Shown: one piece after another, positions 1 to 7,548 of the stretch
Layout of the letters: each line of letters begins with the position of its first letter
Position numbering within the stretch: position 1 is the first letter of the stretch
Made by a program: the position numbers and the translations under genes
DNA from: Defluviitaleaceae bacterium
GTDB lineage: Bacteria; Bacillota; Clostridia; Lachnospirales; WQUN01
DNA length: 38,573 bases
Direction: 5' to 3'
Assembly: GCA_009781765.1 (NCBI GenBank)
Contig: WQVC01000016.1
Span: forward strand, 1-38,573
The notes under the pieces: model-generated
Told to the model about the DNA's origin: nothing
Database searches by the model: none
Seen by the model: only the letters and a program-made list of their open reading frames with translations

Positions 1-68
1 CGGGAAATCGCGGGCTTCTGCGCGTTTTCCGACGAAACCTGAACGGATTTCTCAAGTGCGTTCGCTAC
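1..68 (+). repeat. S-repeat copy, truncated by window edge
   Basis: Non-coding repeat. It shares the order TTTTCCG, GAACGG and TTCTCAAGTGCGTTCG with copies near 24836-24902 (+) and, reverse complemented, 32310-32361. Shorter relatives lie at 20060-20100 and 25826-25850. GAACG and CGTTC can form a short stem around the CTCAAGTG loop. Function unknown. Confidence 0.6.
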
Positions 69-88
69 AAAAGTGCGAGTGGTTGGGG

Positions 89-146
89 GTGAAACAAGAG
101 CGTTTTTGTCTTGTTTCACTATAGTGAATCAAATTGATTCATTATA
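89..146. repeat. Hairpin followed by a palindrome
   Basis: Positions 89-119 form a perfect 11-bp stem (GTGAAACAAGA with TCTTGTTTCAC). It is followed at 120-146 by a near-perfect palindrome beginning TATAGTGAATCAA. The palindrome closely resembles the two ends of the long hairpin element at 24656-24808 joined together. No gene is visible in this stretch. Confidence 0.55.
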
Positions 147-216
147 CGCGCCGAGGTTGGTGCAAAAACTCTCGCAAACTGCGTTCGCCGACCGGCTTCG
201 AAAGGAGGTTGAAGAA

Positions 217-303
217 ATGAGCGGTTCAGGCTGTTTGCCGTTTTTGATTGCGTTGCCGACTGTATTTATCGTTTCGCTTGTTGCAGGTATTGTTTTGTTG
301 TAG
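217..303 (+). CDS. Tiny hydrophobic membrane peptide (28 aa)
   Basis: A 28-codon reading frame starts at ATG 217 and is preceded by an excellent Shine-Dalgarno sequence (AAAGGAGG at 201-208). The frame is open further upstream, but only this start has a ribosome-binding site. The peptide is a short polar head (MSGSGCLPF) followed by one transmembrane segment rich in Val, Ile and Leu that runs to the end. It is followed by a strong bidirectional terminator at 370-401. Possible roles are a small membrane regulator or the toxin of a type I toxin-antitoxin pair, but no antisense RNA was identified. Function is not assigned. Confidence 0.55.
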   Translation: MSGSGCLPFLIALPTVFIVSLVAGIVLL

Positions 304-369
304 TGTGATTTGCCGCGCGTTTTCCGACGAAGTTTAAGGCTACGCAAAACCAAATTGCTGTAAAAAAAT

Positions 370-401
370 CCTCCCGACATTCAACCCGGGAGGACTTTTT
401 T
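370..401. terminator. Bidirectional intrinsic terminator
   Basis: Stem CCTCCCG/CGGGAGG with a run of T on the plus side and a run of A (T on minus) on the other. It would end both the small plus-strand gene at 217-303 and the minus-strand operon that finishes at 442. Confidence 0.85.
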
Positions 402-441
402 CGTTATCAAAAATTTTTTGTTCGCGGCAACACGCCCTGAA

Positions 442-852
442 TTATCCGCCCAAGCCGACATGCGCCGGGTTGCCGACGCCCACCCATGTCGCAATATCGT
501 TTTCATCGAACTCTATAATAAGATGCCTCCATCCGCGCATCCGGTAAGAAACGGTCGTGCCGCTCCGTGACGAATCAAACGGCGAATCAAAAGATACAAG
601 CGTCGGTGCGCCTAATTTTCGCTGAACTTCCTCGCGTGACATCCCGGGGATGCGGCGAGATGGCGCACCCGTTGTCTGCGCCATAAAGCCGACTGCCCGT
701 ACATTTCGTCGTGTGCGAACAGGCGACAGGTTTGCAAACAGCATCAAAAAAATAATCGGCAACACGACGAATATTACAAGCAACGCCGCAAGCGGCAAAC
801 CGAACGAACGCCTTCGAGCGCGTTTCTTATGTGCCGGTATTTTGTTTTTCAC
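442..852 (-). CDS. Membrane-anchored hypothetical protein, SmpA/BamE-like C-terminal part
   Basis: A 136-residue protein with a GTG start at 852 and AGGGGA just upstream. The N-terminus is very basic (KKRARRR), followed by one transmembrane segment at about 18-40, so the remainder is predicted to lie outside the membrane. The segment at about 68-82, with GMSREEVQRKLGAPT, resembles the helix-turn motif of small SmpA/BamE-fold lipoproteins and is followed by beta-rich sequence. It begins 6 bases after yebC and is the last gene of the operon, ahead of the terminator at 370-401. No specific function can be assigned; the fold suggestion is weak. Confidence 0.75.
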   Translation of the reverse strand: MKNKIPAHKKRARRRSFGLPLAALLVIFVVLPIIFLMLFANLSPVRTRRNVRAVGFMAQTTGAPSRRIPGMSREEVQRKLGAPTLVSFDSPFDSSRSGTTVSYRMRGWRHLIIEFDENDIATWVGVGNPAHVGLGG

Positions 853-858
853 AGTCCC

Positions 859-1584
859 CTACCCTTCCCAATTGTGATACACGTTTTGCACATCGTCCTC
901 GTTGTCCAATATGTCGAGCATTTTGTTCATTTGCTTCAATTCCTCGGGGGTGGAAAGCGCGGCGTATGTTTGCGGAAGCATCGTAATTTCCGCCGACGCC
1001 ATAGCAATTTGCGCCGCCTCGATTGCCTCGCGGACGGCAGAAAAATTCTCCGGCGACGTTAAAATTTCGTAACCGCCGTCTTGCACGATGAAATCATCCG
1101 CGCCGCCGTCGGCCGTGAGAAGCATGAGTTCGTCTTCGTCGGCGTGTTCCGCCTCAACCATGATTTGCCCGACCTCGCGAAACGAAAACGAAACGCAGCC
1201 CGGCGTCCCCATATTTCCGCCGCCTTTTGTAAAAGCGTGGCGAACGTTCGCCGCCGCCCGATGCCGATTATCCGTAAGCACTTTTACAATCACGGCAACG
1301 CCGGCCGGCCCGTAACCCTCGTAAGTAACCGCCTCGAAATTGACGTTGTCGACGTCGCCGGCGGCTTTTTTTATGCTGCGCTCGATGGTGTCGTTGGGCA
1401 TATTTTCGGATTTGCACTTGGCGATTGTGTCCTTCAAGCGCAAATTCGCCTCGGGGTCACCGCCGCCGCCGTGTTTAACCGCCATTGCAAGCTCACGCCC
1501 GAGCCTCGTAAAAACGCGGCCTTTCGCCGCGTCATTTTTTTCCTTCCGATGCTTTATGTTTGCAAATTTCGAATGACCCGCCAT
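859..1584 (-). CDS. yebC: YebC/PmpR family protein
   Basis: A 241-residue protein of usual family length. It begins MAGHSKFANIKHRKEK, the invariant YebC start, and the ATG at 1584 is preceded by AGGAAGGA. The frame is open 25 codons further upstream inside the permease gene, but that extension is not part of the family. Family members have been described as DNA-binding regulators and as factors that help ribosomes translate difficult proline-containing stretches. It overlaps no neighbour but starts one base after the ABC permease stop, so the two are probably translated from one message. Recognition is secure; the exact role here is inferred from the family. Confidence 0.96.
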   Translation of the reverse strand: MAGHSKFANIKHRKEKNDAAKGRVFTRLGRELAMAVKHGGGGDPEANLRLKDTIAKCKSENMPNDTIERSIKKAAGDVDNVNFEAVTYEGYGPAGVAVIVKVLTDNRHRAAANVRHAFTKGGGNMGTPGCVSFSFREVGQIMVEAEHADEDELMLLTADGGADDFIVQDGGYEILTSPENFSAVREAIEAAQIAMASAEITMLPQTYAALSTPEELKQMNKMLDILDNEDDVQNVYHNWEG

Positions 1585-1585
1585 G

Positions 1586-2344
1586 TTAATATTCCTTCCT
1601 GTCGAAAATAAGGCTGCCGGCAACAAAAAAAACAACGCCGTATCCGCCCACAATGGCAATCATGTGCAGAAGGCGCGACGCGCTCGGCAAAACGCCGACC
1701 CAAAGCCGATACCACCCGAGATAAGACGTGAACAGCAGCTCCGAAATCCCCGGAAAGGGAATCGGCAAAACGTTCAAAGCAAAGTAAACAACAACAAGCA
1801 AAAGCATGGTAAGCGTGGAGCTTCTTCCGAACAACGACGCCAACGCCGCAAAGCCGACCAACACAGCCAACGGCGGCAGCGTAAGCGCGTATGACGCAAA
1901 AGCCGCAAAAATTTCGCCGACGCTCAAGCCGCGCCCGAGAACTTGATTAAACGCGGTGCTTATCACAAAAACGCCCGCCAAATATATCGCGGCGTAGGTT
2001 ATTACCGCCGAAAGTTTCGCAAAATACAGCTTGTAACGTTCAACCGGGCGGGAAAGCATGGCTTTCATGGTGTGGTCGGAGCATTCGGATGTAATGAGGT
2101 CGGTGACGCTCATAAAAATAAGAAGCGGCACGATAATTTGCAAAAACAGCGGCAAAACGCCCATAGGCGTGGGCGTCAAATTTATTGCAACGCCGCCCAC
2201 CATTCCTACAAATCCCGACGCGAACGCGCCCACCGCCGCCCACACAACACAAATAACCGCCCCAAAAATTAAAAAGGCGATATATTTTTTTCGCAACACC
2301 AGTTTGCTTGTTTCGTTGCGATATGCCGCGAAAAATGCCGTCAT
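1586..2344 (-). CDS. ABC-2 type transporter permease
   Basis: A 252-residue integral membrane protein with about six hydrophobic segments, typical of ABC-2 permeases of the CcmB/YhaP/NatB sort. The pattern includes the soluble N-terminal 'ytNExxKlvlRKKyiaf' segment and the SecSDHTMKAMLSRPVERYKLYFAK cytoplasmic loop that contacts the ATPase. The ATG at 2344 overlaps the ATPase stop in an ATGA arrangement, implying translational coupling. The substrate cannot be read from sequence. Together with the ATPase and the exported protein upstream it forms a three-gene exporter module. Confidence 0.9.
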   Translation of the reverse strand: MTAFFAAYRNETSKLVLRKKYIAFLIFGAVICVVWAAVGAFASGFVGMVGGVAINLTPTPMGVLPLFLQIIVPLLIFMSVTDLITSECSDHTMKAMLSRPVERYKLYFAKLSAVITYAAIYLAGVFVISTAFNQVLGRGLSVGEIFAAFASYALTLPPLAVLVGFAALASLFGRSSTLTMLLLVVVYFALNVLPIPFPGISELLFTSYLGWYRLWVGVLPSASRLLHMIAIVGGYGVVFFVAGSLIFDRKEY

Positions 2345-3048
2345 CGGCGTTCACCCACTACACTTATGAAATAATCCTCCAACAGTTCAAAGGAATTTGA
2401 AATTTCCTCCATCGTTGCAACGGCAAGGAGTTTGCATTCGTGCATAACCGCGACTTTTGTTGCAACAAGCCCGGTTTCGTTGGCAAGATGCGACGACATC
2501 AAAACCGCCGCGCCGTTATCCGCCGCTTGCTTCACAACCTCGCGCACGTACATCATGCCCGAAATATCCAAGCCGTTTGCCGGCTCGTCCAGTATAAGTA
2601 ACTTCGGCTTCGACAAAAGTGCCAACCCGAGTCCGATTCGTTGCTTCATTCCGAGGCTTAACACGCGCGTATTGTCGTTTGCGTATTTTTCCATGCTGAC
2701 CATGCGCAACACTTCGTCGATGCGCGCGTCGTCAACATTGTCGTAAAATTGCGCCGCCATTTGCATGTTTCGCCGCACCGACATGTACGGATACAACGCC
2801 GGTGCTTCTATCAGACACCCCACGTGCCGCAACGCCTTTTCGCGATTATTCAGCGCGTCGATTCCGCAAATGCGAATACTTCCCGACGTTATCGGAATAA
2901 GCCCCGCAATCGCTTTCATTGTTGTGGTTTTGCCCGAGCCGTTCGGGCCTAAAAGCCCCAAAACTTCGCCGGGCGCAAGCGCGAAGGAAATATCCTCCGC
3001 ACCGCGCCCGCTTTTATACAGTTTCGTTACGTTTTCAAGCTCAAGCAC
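2341..3048 (-). CDS. ABC transporter ATP-binding protein (ABC-2 exporter partner)
   Basis: A 235-residue nucleotide-binding subunit. It shows Walker A (GPNGSGKTT, about residues 36-44), a signature variant (LSLGMKQR) and Walker B LLILDEPANGLD, followed by SSH of the H-loop. The GTG start at 3048 gives the classical opening MLELENVTKLY and has GGAG at the right distance. The frame is open well upstream into the exported-protein gene, but the longer version would add 56 unrelated residues. It partners the permease encoded next, with which its stop overlaps by 4 bases, and provides ATP hydrolysis at the cytoplasmic face. Confidence 0.93.
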   Translation of the reverse strand: MLELENVTKLYKSGRGAEDISFALAPGEVLGLLGPNGSGKTTTMKAIAGLIPITSGSIRICGIDALNNREKALRHVGCLIEAPALYPYMSVRRNMQMAAQFYDNVDDARIDEVLRMVSMEKYANDNTRVLSLGMKQRIGLGLALLSKPKLLILDEPANGLDISGMMYVREVVKQAADNGAAVLMSSHLANETGLVATKVAVMHECKLLAVATMEEISNSFELLEDYFISVVGERR

Positions 3049-3059
3049 CGGCTCTCCGG

Positions 3060-4058
3060 CTACCACCGCGACTGAAATTCTATTCCGGCATCGCGAAGCT
3101 CCGACCGGAAGCCCATGTTCTCGGTGCAAATATTGCCGTCGTCGTCCAAGAGGAACAGCACACTCGCGTATCTGCGCCCGAAATTTTGCTCCATGAAATG
3201 CGGCGTAAACATCCAAATGCCGTCGAGCGGACTTTGCGGGTCGCTTGTTCCCAAGTCGGAAAACTGCATAACTATTTCCATCTCGATGAGATTGCTTTCG
3301 CCGAAAATATTTACCGCAGTTACGGTTATTCCGGCACGAAGATACATCAAATTACCCGCAGAATCAATGTCCGCAACGCCTTCAACGCGGTTGATTACGA
3401 GCGATTGTATCGGCATTTCCCACGATGCCTGATTCGGGCGCGGCGTGAAATTGCCGGCGTGACGGGTTTCTTCCTCGATGGCAATATCAATCAGCAGGCG
3501 CACCATTTCAGGCAACTGATTTCCGGTAATCGCGCCGCTTACGCGCCGAACGCCGTCACCTTGCGGCGTCATGTACATATTATTGCGCAAATCGCCGACC
3601 ACGAGGTCGAGGAAAAGCTCCGCCAAGCGCACTTGACTCGAATCCCGCTGTATGCTGCCGCCGAATATTCCGCTGAAAGTGCCGCTGTTATTATGTTCCC
3701 ACGAAGACGCACGGTTCGTGCTGACAGAATACCACTGCCGCCCGTAAGAATCCACATCTCCGGTGGAGCGGCGCAGGGTCAACCCTTCTTGGCGAAAGGT
3801 GAAGCTGTAGTCGTCGCCGCTGAAGTTACTGTTGTTGCCGACAATTTCAAAATGCGAGTCGCTCTCAACGATTTCGCCGTTTACGCGCAGGATGTACTCC
3901 GTTTCCAAGGTGTAATTTTCATAGAACATCGCGTTAAAAAGCGCGTCCTTGAACACCTCGTAGGGCGAGCCGTTAAACGCCGAAACAGCCAACGCACCCG
4001 ACAAAATTACTCCCGCAACCAACAAGCACACTATGCGGACGGAAAATTTCTTTTTCAT
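3060..4058 (-). CDS. Exported hypothetical protein of an ABC-2 operon
   Basis: A 332-residue protein. The ATG at 4058 follows AGGGGGC; a TTG seven codons upstream lacks a site. It opens with MKKKFSVRIV, a hydrophobic stretch and a SAFNGS-like cleavage region, which is a signal peptide or a single N-terminal anchor. The mature part is rich in beta-strand patterns (FEIVGNNSNFSGDDYSFTF and similar) and has no cysteine or lipobox, so it is probably secreted or anchored at the outer face. It is the first gene of the operon and is followed 11 bases later by the ATPase. It may help the transporter sense or bind its substrate, but this is inference from context. Confidence 0.82.
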   Translation of the reverse strand: MKKKFSVRIVCLLVAGVILSGALAVSAFNGSPYEVFKDALFNAMFYENYTLETEYILRVNGEIVESDSHFEIVGNNSNFSGDDYSFTFRQEGLTLRRSTGDVDSYGRQWYSVSTNRASSWEHNNSGTFSGIFGGSIQRDSSQVRLAELFLDLVVGDLRNNMYMTPQGDGVRRVSGAITGNQLPEMVRLLIDIAIEEETRHAGNFTPRPNQASWEMPIQSLVINRVEGVADIDSAGNLMYLRAGITVTAVNIFGESNLIEMEIVMQFSDLGTSDPQSPLDGIWMFTPHFMEQNFGRRYASVLFLLDDDGNICTENMGFRSELRDAGIEFQSRW

Positions 4059-4104
4059 AATTAAAGCCCCCTGTTCCAAAAATTTTTAAAATTATACGCC
4101 GTCT

Positions 4105-4133
4105 ATAGTATGCCCTTTGCGCGGAGATGTCAA
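4105..4133 (-). promoter_or_regulatory. Promoter of the exported protein/ABC/yebC operon
   Basis: Minus-strand TTGACA (4128-4133), 17-base spacer, TACTAT (4105-4110), about 45 bases upstream of the ATG at 4058. A second TATAAT at 4091-4096 lacks a matching -35. Confidence 0.75.
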
Positions 4134-4147
4134 ACGTGCGGGCGAAA

Positions 4148-4272
4148 AATTTCCGCAGGGCTTCGCACCGCACCCCACCCGCTTTTTGAAAAAAGCGGGG
4201 CAAAAACTTTATTAAAATCACGCTTCGCGCGATTTTATGAAGGGGTCAAGGGGGCGGGGTCTCGCGATTTTC
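4148..4272. repeat. Mosaic palindromic intergenic repeat, copy R1
   Basis: A repeat made of small hairpins in fixed order: a CCCGCTTTTT/AAAAAGCGGG hairpin, then GGCAAAAACTTTA, an AAAATC-GCGC-GATTTT hairpin and a G-rich end (GGGGTCAAGGGGG). Related copies lie at 5530-5680, 10131-10219, 28752-28906, 30403-30551 (inside metH) and 35384-35453. Confidence 0.75.
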
Positions 4273-4280
4273 GGAAAACA

Positions 4281-4318
4281 AAAAAAAAACCTATCGGTAA
4301 CCGGTTGGCTGCCAATAG
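4281..4318 (-). terminator. Terminator of the carboxypeptidase gene
   Basis: A long stem with CCTAT/ATAGG at its base and GGTAACC at its tip is followed on the minus strand by a run of T. It carries the CGGTAACCGGTTGG motif that recurs at 20712-20743 and 33369-33395. Confidence 0.8.
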
Positions 4319-4357
4319 GTTTTGAAAATTTTTCGAATCCCGCACTTTCGCGATATT

Positions 4358-5506
4358 TTAAATTCCCGCAGTAAACCACTGCTCAAATAATCTTTCCATA
4401 ATGAGCCAAACGCTCGCCTTTGCAATATCCTCCGGAATAACAAGCTCGCTTCGTCCGACTTCCGCGCCTTCCCAAGTGTAAATTACTTCGCCGACCGTCG
4501 TGCCGGCAGAAACCGGCGCGTCAAGTGCTTCGATTAAAACAACCCGTCCGTCAAGTTCAACGTGCTTGCCCTTGGGCGCAACCATATTCACCTGCTCTTT
4601 TATAACAGCCGGCGAAGTTTCGGTTTGCCCCTTGTATACACGAATCTCGCCCATCGACGTGCCGGTTTCATCTTCTGACACAAGCGCGTAATTCGCGTAA
4701 CCGTAGTCGAACATTTTCATTGCGCCGTCGAAGCGAATAAGCGGGTCGGGCGCGGCAAGAACAACCGCAATAAGCTGCATACCTTCCTTTTCGGCGGTGG
4801 CGGAAATGCAATACATCGCCTGCGAAGTGCTGCCGGTTTTAAGCCCCGTCGCGCCGGAATAACTGCGAATCAGGCGGTTCGTATTCGTCAGCCCGAATTC
4901 TTCCGCGCCCCGCGCAGTGCGATGAATTATTTTATCCAAACGCACCTTTGTGAACTCAAAAACTTCCGGGTACTTCAAAATCAACTCGCGCGACATAATC
5001 GCGATGTCGAGCGCGGACGTTAAATGCCCTTCGGCGTCCAACCCGCAGGCGTTGACAAAATGCGTATCCTCCATGCCGAGAGACGCCGCTTTTGCGTTCA
5101 TTTGCGCAACAAACGCTTCTTCGCTTCCGGCAACAAATTCCGCCATGGCAACAGCGGCGTCGTTTGCCGACGCAATTACAATCGACTTGACCAAATCGCG
5201 AACGGTTTGCCGCTCTTCCTGCTCAAGAAAAATCTGCGAGCCGCCCATAGATGCCGCGTGCGCACTGGCGGTAACGAGGTCGTCCCATTTAATGCGCTCT
5301 TGGTCTAACGCTTCATATATAAGAAGCATTGTCATAACCTTGGTAACGCTTGCCGGCGCGAGTTTTTCACGAGCATTATTTTCGTGCAAAATTTTGCCGG
5401 TTTCCGCTTCCATTAAGAGGCTTGCCTTTGCGTCGATGTTCACATCGGCATAAACCCCGGTTGTCATCAACGCGACAAATAAAAGTGCAATACATAAGTT
5501 CCTCAC
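4358..5506 (-). CDS. D-alanyl-D-alanine carboxypeptidase (PBP5/DacF type)
   Basis: A 382-residue class C low-molecular-weight penicillin-binding protein that removes the terminal D-Ala of peptidoglycan stem peptides outside the membrane. It has a signal peptide at 1-20 ending VYA. The serine peptidase triad motifs are SVTK (53-56, nucleophile Ser53), SAN (113-115) and KTG (223-225). A C-terminal beta domain ends in an amphipathic helix that probably anchors the protein to the membrane. The GTG start has AAGGAGGGC upstream. It is a single-gene unit with its own terminator at 4281-4318 and repeat R2 upstream. Which dac paralogue it represents (dacB or dacF, some sporulation-linked) cannot be decided. 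Confidence 0.95.
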   Translation of the reverse strand: MRNLCIALLFVALMTTGVYADVNIDAKASLLMEAETGKILHENNAREKLAPASVTKVMTMLLIYEALDQERIKWDDLVTASAHAASMGGSQIFLEQEERQTVRDLVKSIVIASANDAAVAMAEFVAGSEEAFVAQMNAKAASLGMEDTHFVNACGLDAEGHLTSALDIAIMSRELILKYPEVFEFTKVRLDKIIHRTARGAEEFGLTNTNRLIRSYSGATGLKTGSTSQAMYCISATAEKEGMQLIAVVLAAPDPLIRFDGAMKMFDYGYANYALVSEDETGTSMGEIRVYKGQTETSPAVIKEQVNMVAPKGKHVELDGRVVLIEALDAPVSAGTTVGEVIYTWEGAEVGRSELVIPEDIAKASVWLIMERLFEQWFTAGI

Positions 5507-5529
5507 AAAAAGCCCTCCTTATTTATCAA

Positions 5530-5680
5530 TGCTGCTTTGGGGCTTCGCCCCAAACCCCACCCGCTTTTTAAAAAAAGCGGGGCAAAAACTTTCACAAAAT
5601 CGCGCGCAGCGCGATTTTAAATAAAGTTTTGATGAAACTTTTTCAAAAGTTTCCGGGGTGCGGGGCGGCCCCCGCGATTT
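5530..5680. repeat. Mosaic palindromic intergenic repeat, copy R2
   Basis: The modules seen are GGGGCTTCGCCCC, CCCGC-rich A/T hairpin, GGCAAAAACTTT, AAAATCGCGC/GCGCGATTTT, AAACTTTTTCAAAAGTTT and a GC-rich end. It fills the gap between the carboxypeptidase and the plus-strand operon. One of six related copies in the window. Confidence 0.8.
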
Positions 5681-5710
5681 TAATTAAGAATTAAGCTGAC
5701 GTGATTAGGG

Positions 5711-5739
5711 TGGACTTTTTTGTCATTTTTATTCATAAT
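5711..5739 (+). promoter_or_regulatory. Candidate promoter of the polyamine/cheB/kinase operon
   Basis: TGGACT (5711-5716), 17-base spacer, CATAAT (5734-5739), just upstream of the AGGAG at 5749. The -35 is weak. Confidence 0.45.
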
Positions 5740-5763
5740 AGCGCGTACAGGAGAGTGATGTTT

Positions 5764-6966
5764 ATGAAAGCACTGATTATAGGATGCGGCGGCGTTGCGA
5801 AAGTAACAATTCACAAGTGCTGCCAAAACAGCGAGGTCTTTTCGGAAATTTTGATTGCAAGCCGCACGAAAAGTAAATGCGACGAGGTTAAAGCGGAGCT
5901 TGAAGCCAAAGGCGTGAAAACGAAAATTCATACGGCGCAGGTTGACGCCGATAAAACGGATGAAGTAATCGCGCTGATTGAAAAATTCCGACCGAAAATC
6001 GTAATCAATTTGGCGTTGCCGTATCAGGATTTAACAATTATGGATGCGTGCCTTGCGACAAAAACGCATTATCTCGATACGGCAAACTACGAGCCTCTTG
6101 ATACTGCGAAGTTTGAGTATTCGTGGCAATGGGCGTACCGCGAACGATTCGAAAAAGCGGGAATAACGGCAGTTCTGGGTTGCGGATTCGACCCCGGCGT
6201 AACCGGAATTTTCAGCGCGTACGCGCTCAAGCATTATTTCGACGAGATTCACTATCTCGACATCCTCGACGCAAATGCCGGCGACCACGGCTATCCTTTC
6301 GCAACGAATTTCAATCCGGAAATAAATATCCGCGAAGTAACGGCAAACGGTCGCTATTGGCAAGACGGCGGTTGGGTCGAAACAAAACCCATGGAAATCA
6401 AGCGCGAATATAATTTTCCGCAAATCGGCGAAAAAGATATGTACCTTTTATATCACGAGGAATTGGAGTCCCTCGCGCTGAATTTACCCGGAATCAAACG
6501 CATCCGCTTTTTTATGACGTTCGGGCAAAGTTATCTTACGCACCTTCAATGCCTGCAAAATGTCGGCATGACGTCAATTGAGCCGATTGACTTCGAAGGT
6601 CAAAAAATTGTGCCGCTGCAATTTCTCAAAGCGGTTCTGCCCGACCCGGCAACGCTCGGTCCGCGCACCGTCGGCAAAACGAATATTGGGTGTATTTTCA
6701 CCGGCATAAAAGACGGCAAGCCTGTAAAATACTATGTATATAATGTTTGCGACCATCAGGAATGTTATGCGGAAGTGGGCTCGCAAGCGATTTCATATAC
6801 AACGGGCGTCCCCGCAATGATAGGCGCAATGCTTGTAATGAACGGCACATGGCTCAAGCCGGGCGTGTTCAATGTTGAAGAATTCGACCCCGACCCCTTC
6901 ATGGACGCACTGGACAAATGGGGCTTGCCGTGGACGGAGGATTTCGAGCCGGTGTTGGTGGATTAA
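5764..6966 (+). CDS. Carboxynorspermidine synthase-like saccharopine dehydrogenase family protein
   Basis: A 400-residue oxidoreductase. It opens MKALIIGCGGVAK, a Rossmann dinucleotide-binding loop, and keeps the family blocks YLDTANYEP and LGCGFDPGVTGIF. This subfamily reductively condenses a diaminoalkane with aspartate semialdehyde to give carboxy(nor)spermidine in an alternative polyamine pathway. The decarboxylase partner is not in this window. Two ATGs are possible, 5758 and 5764, both served by AGGAG at 5749; the second gives the typical family start. cheB follows after one base, so the enzyme and the two signalling genes form one operon, an odd association. Family recognition is strong; the exact substrate is inferred. 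Confidence 0.9.
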   Translation: MKALIIGCGGVAKVTIHKCCQNSEVFSEILIASRTKSKCDEVKAELEAKGVKTKIHTAQVDADKTDEVIALIEKFRPKIVINLALPYQDLTIMDACLATKTHYLDTANYEPLDTAKFEYSWQWAYRERFEKAGITAVLGCGFDPGVTGIFSAYALKHYFDEIHYLDILDANAGDHGYPFATNFNPEINIREVTANGRYWQDGGWVETKPMEIKREYNFPQIGEKDMYLLYHEELESLALNLPGIKRIRFFMTFGQSYLTHLQCLQNVGMTSIEPIDFEGQKIVPLQFLKAVLPDPATLGPRTVGKTNIGCIFTGIKDGKPVKYYVYNVCDHQECYAEVGSQAISYTTGVPAMIGAMLVMNGTWLKPGVFNVEEFDPDPFMDALDKWGLPWTEDFEPVLVD

Positions 6967-6967
6967 A

Positions 6968-7537
6968 ATGCGCAAAATCAATTTAATCGCGATTGGCGCA
7001 TCGTTCGGCGGCATAGAGGTTTTGCGGGAGGTGCTTGCGCCTATGCCTCCGACTATGCCGCCAATCGTTGTTGTCATGCACCTGCAACCGGGCATCGCAA
7101 AACTTTACGCAACGCGACTGGATAAAACATTAAATATTTCCGCGAAAGAGGCGGTATCCGGCGATGTTTTATCCAACGGGCAAATGCTGATTGCGCCGGC
7201 CGGGCTTCATATGAGGGTGGTAAATCGTTCCGGTCGGCTTTCGGTGGAATGTTTTTCCGGCGAAAAGGTTGAATTTGTGCGACCGTCCGCCGACGTGCTT
7301 TTCGAATCTGTTGCCGCCGAACTCGGAAGCAACGCATTGGGCGTAATTTTAACGGGAATCGGCAGGGACGGCGCGCAAGGGCTTTTGAAAATGCGAAACG
7401 CCGGCGCGTTTACCATCGGGCAAAACGAAAAAACCTGCACCGTGTACGGTATGCCGAAAGTAGCAAAACAAATCGGCGCGGTTGACATCGAATTAACGCC
7501 GGAAGAAATTGCGGCAAAAATAATATCCTTGGTCTAG
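6968..7537 (+). CDS. cheB: Stand-alone CheB-type methylesterase domain
   Basis: A 189-residue protein that consists only of the CheB catalytic domain, with no N-terminal receiver domain. The catalytic triad is present: Ser12 in GASFGG, His38 in VVMHLQPG and Asp134 in TGIGRDGAQG. Classical CheB removes methyl groups from chemoreceptor glutamates and is switched on by phosphorylation of its receiver; this version must be controlled otherwise, for example by the kinase encoded next. The ATG lies one base after the upstream stop, and the kinase begins 11 bases downstream. A chemoreceptor is encoded at 35464-38487, a possible but unproven target. Confidence 0.92.
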   Translation: MRKINLIAIGASFGGIEVLREVLAPMPPTMPPIVVVMHLQPGIAKLYATRLDKTLNISAKEAVSGDVLSNGQMLIAPAGLHMRVVNRSGRLSVECFSGEKVEFVRPSADVLFESVAAELGSNALGVILTGIGRDGAQGLLKMRNAGAFTIGQNEKTCTVYGMPKVAKQIGAVDIELTPEEIAAKIISLV

Positions 7538-7548
7538 GGGGGCAAATA

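Noticed and set aside
2919-4064. 381-codon plus-strand frame opposite the exported-protein and ATPase genes
   Set aside because: Antisense shadow of well-supported minus-strand genes; no family sequence and no ribosome-binding site.
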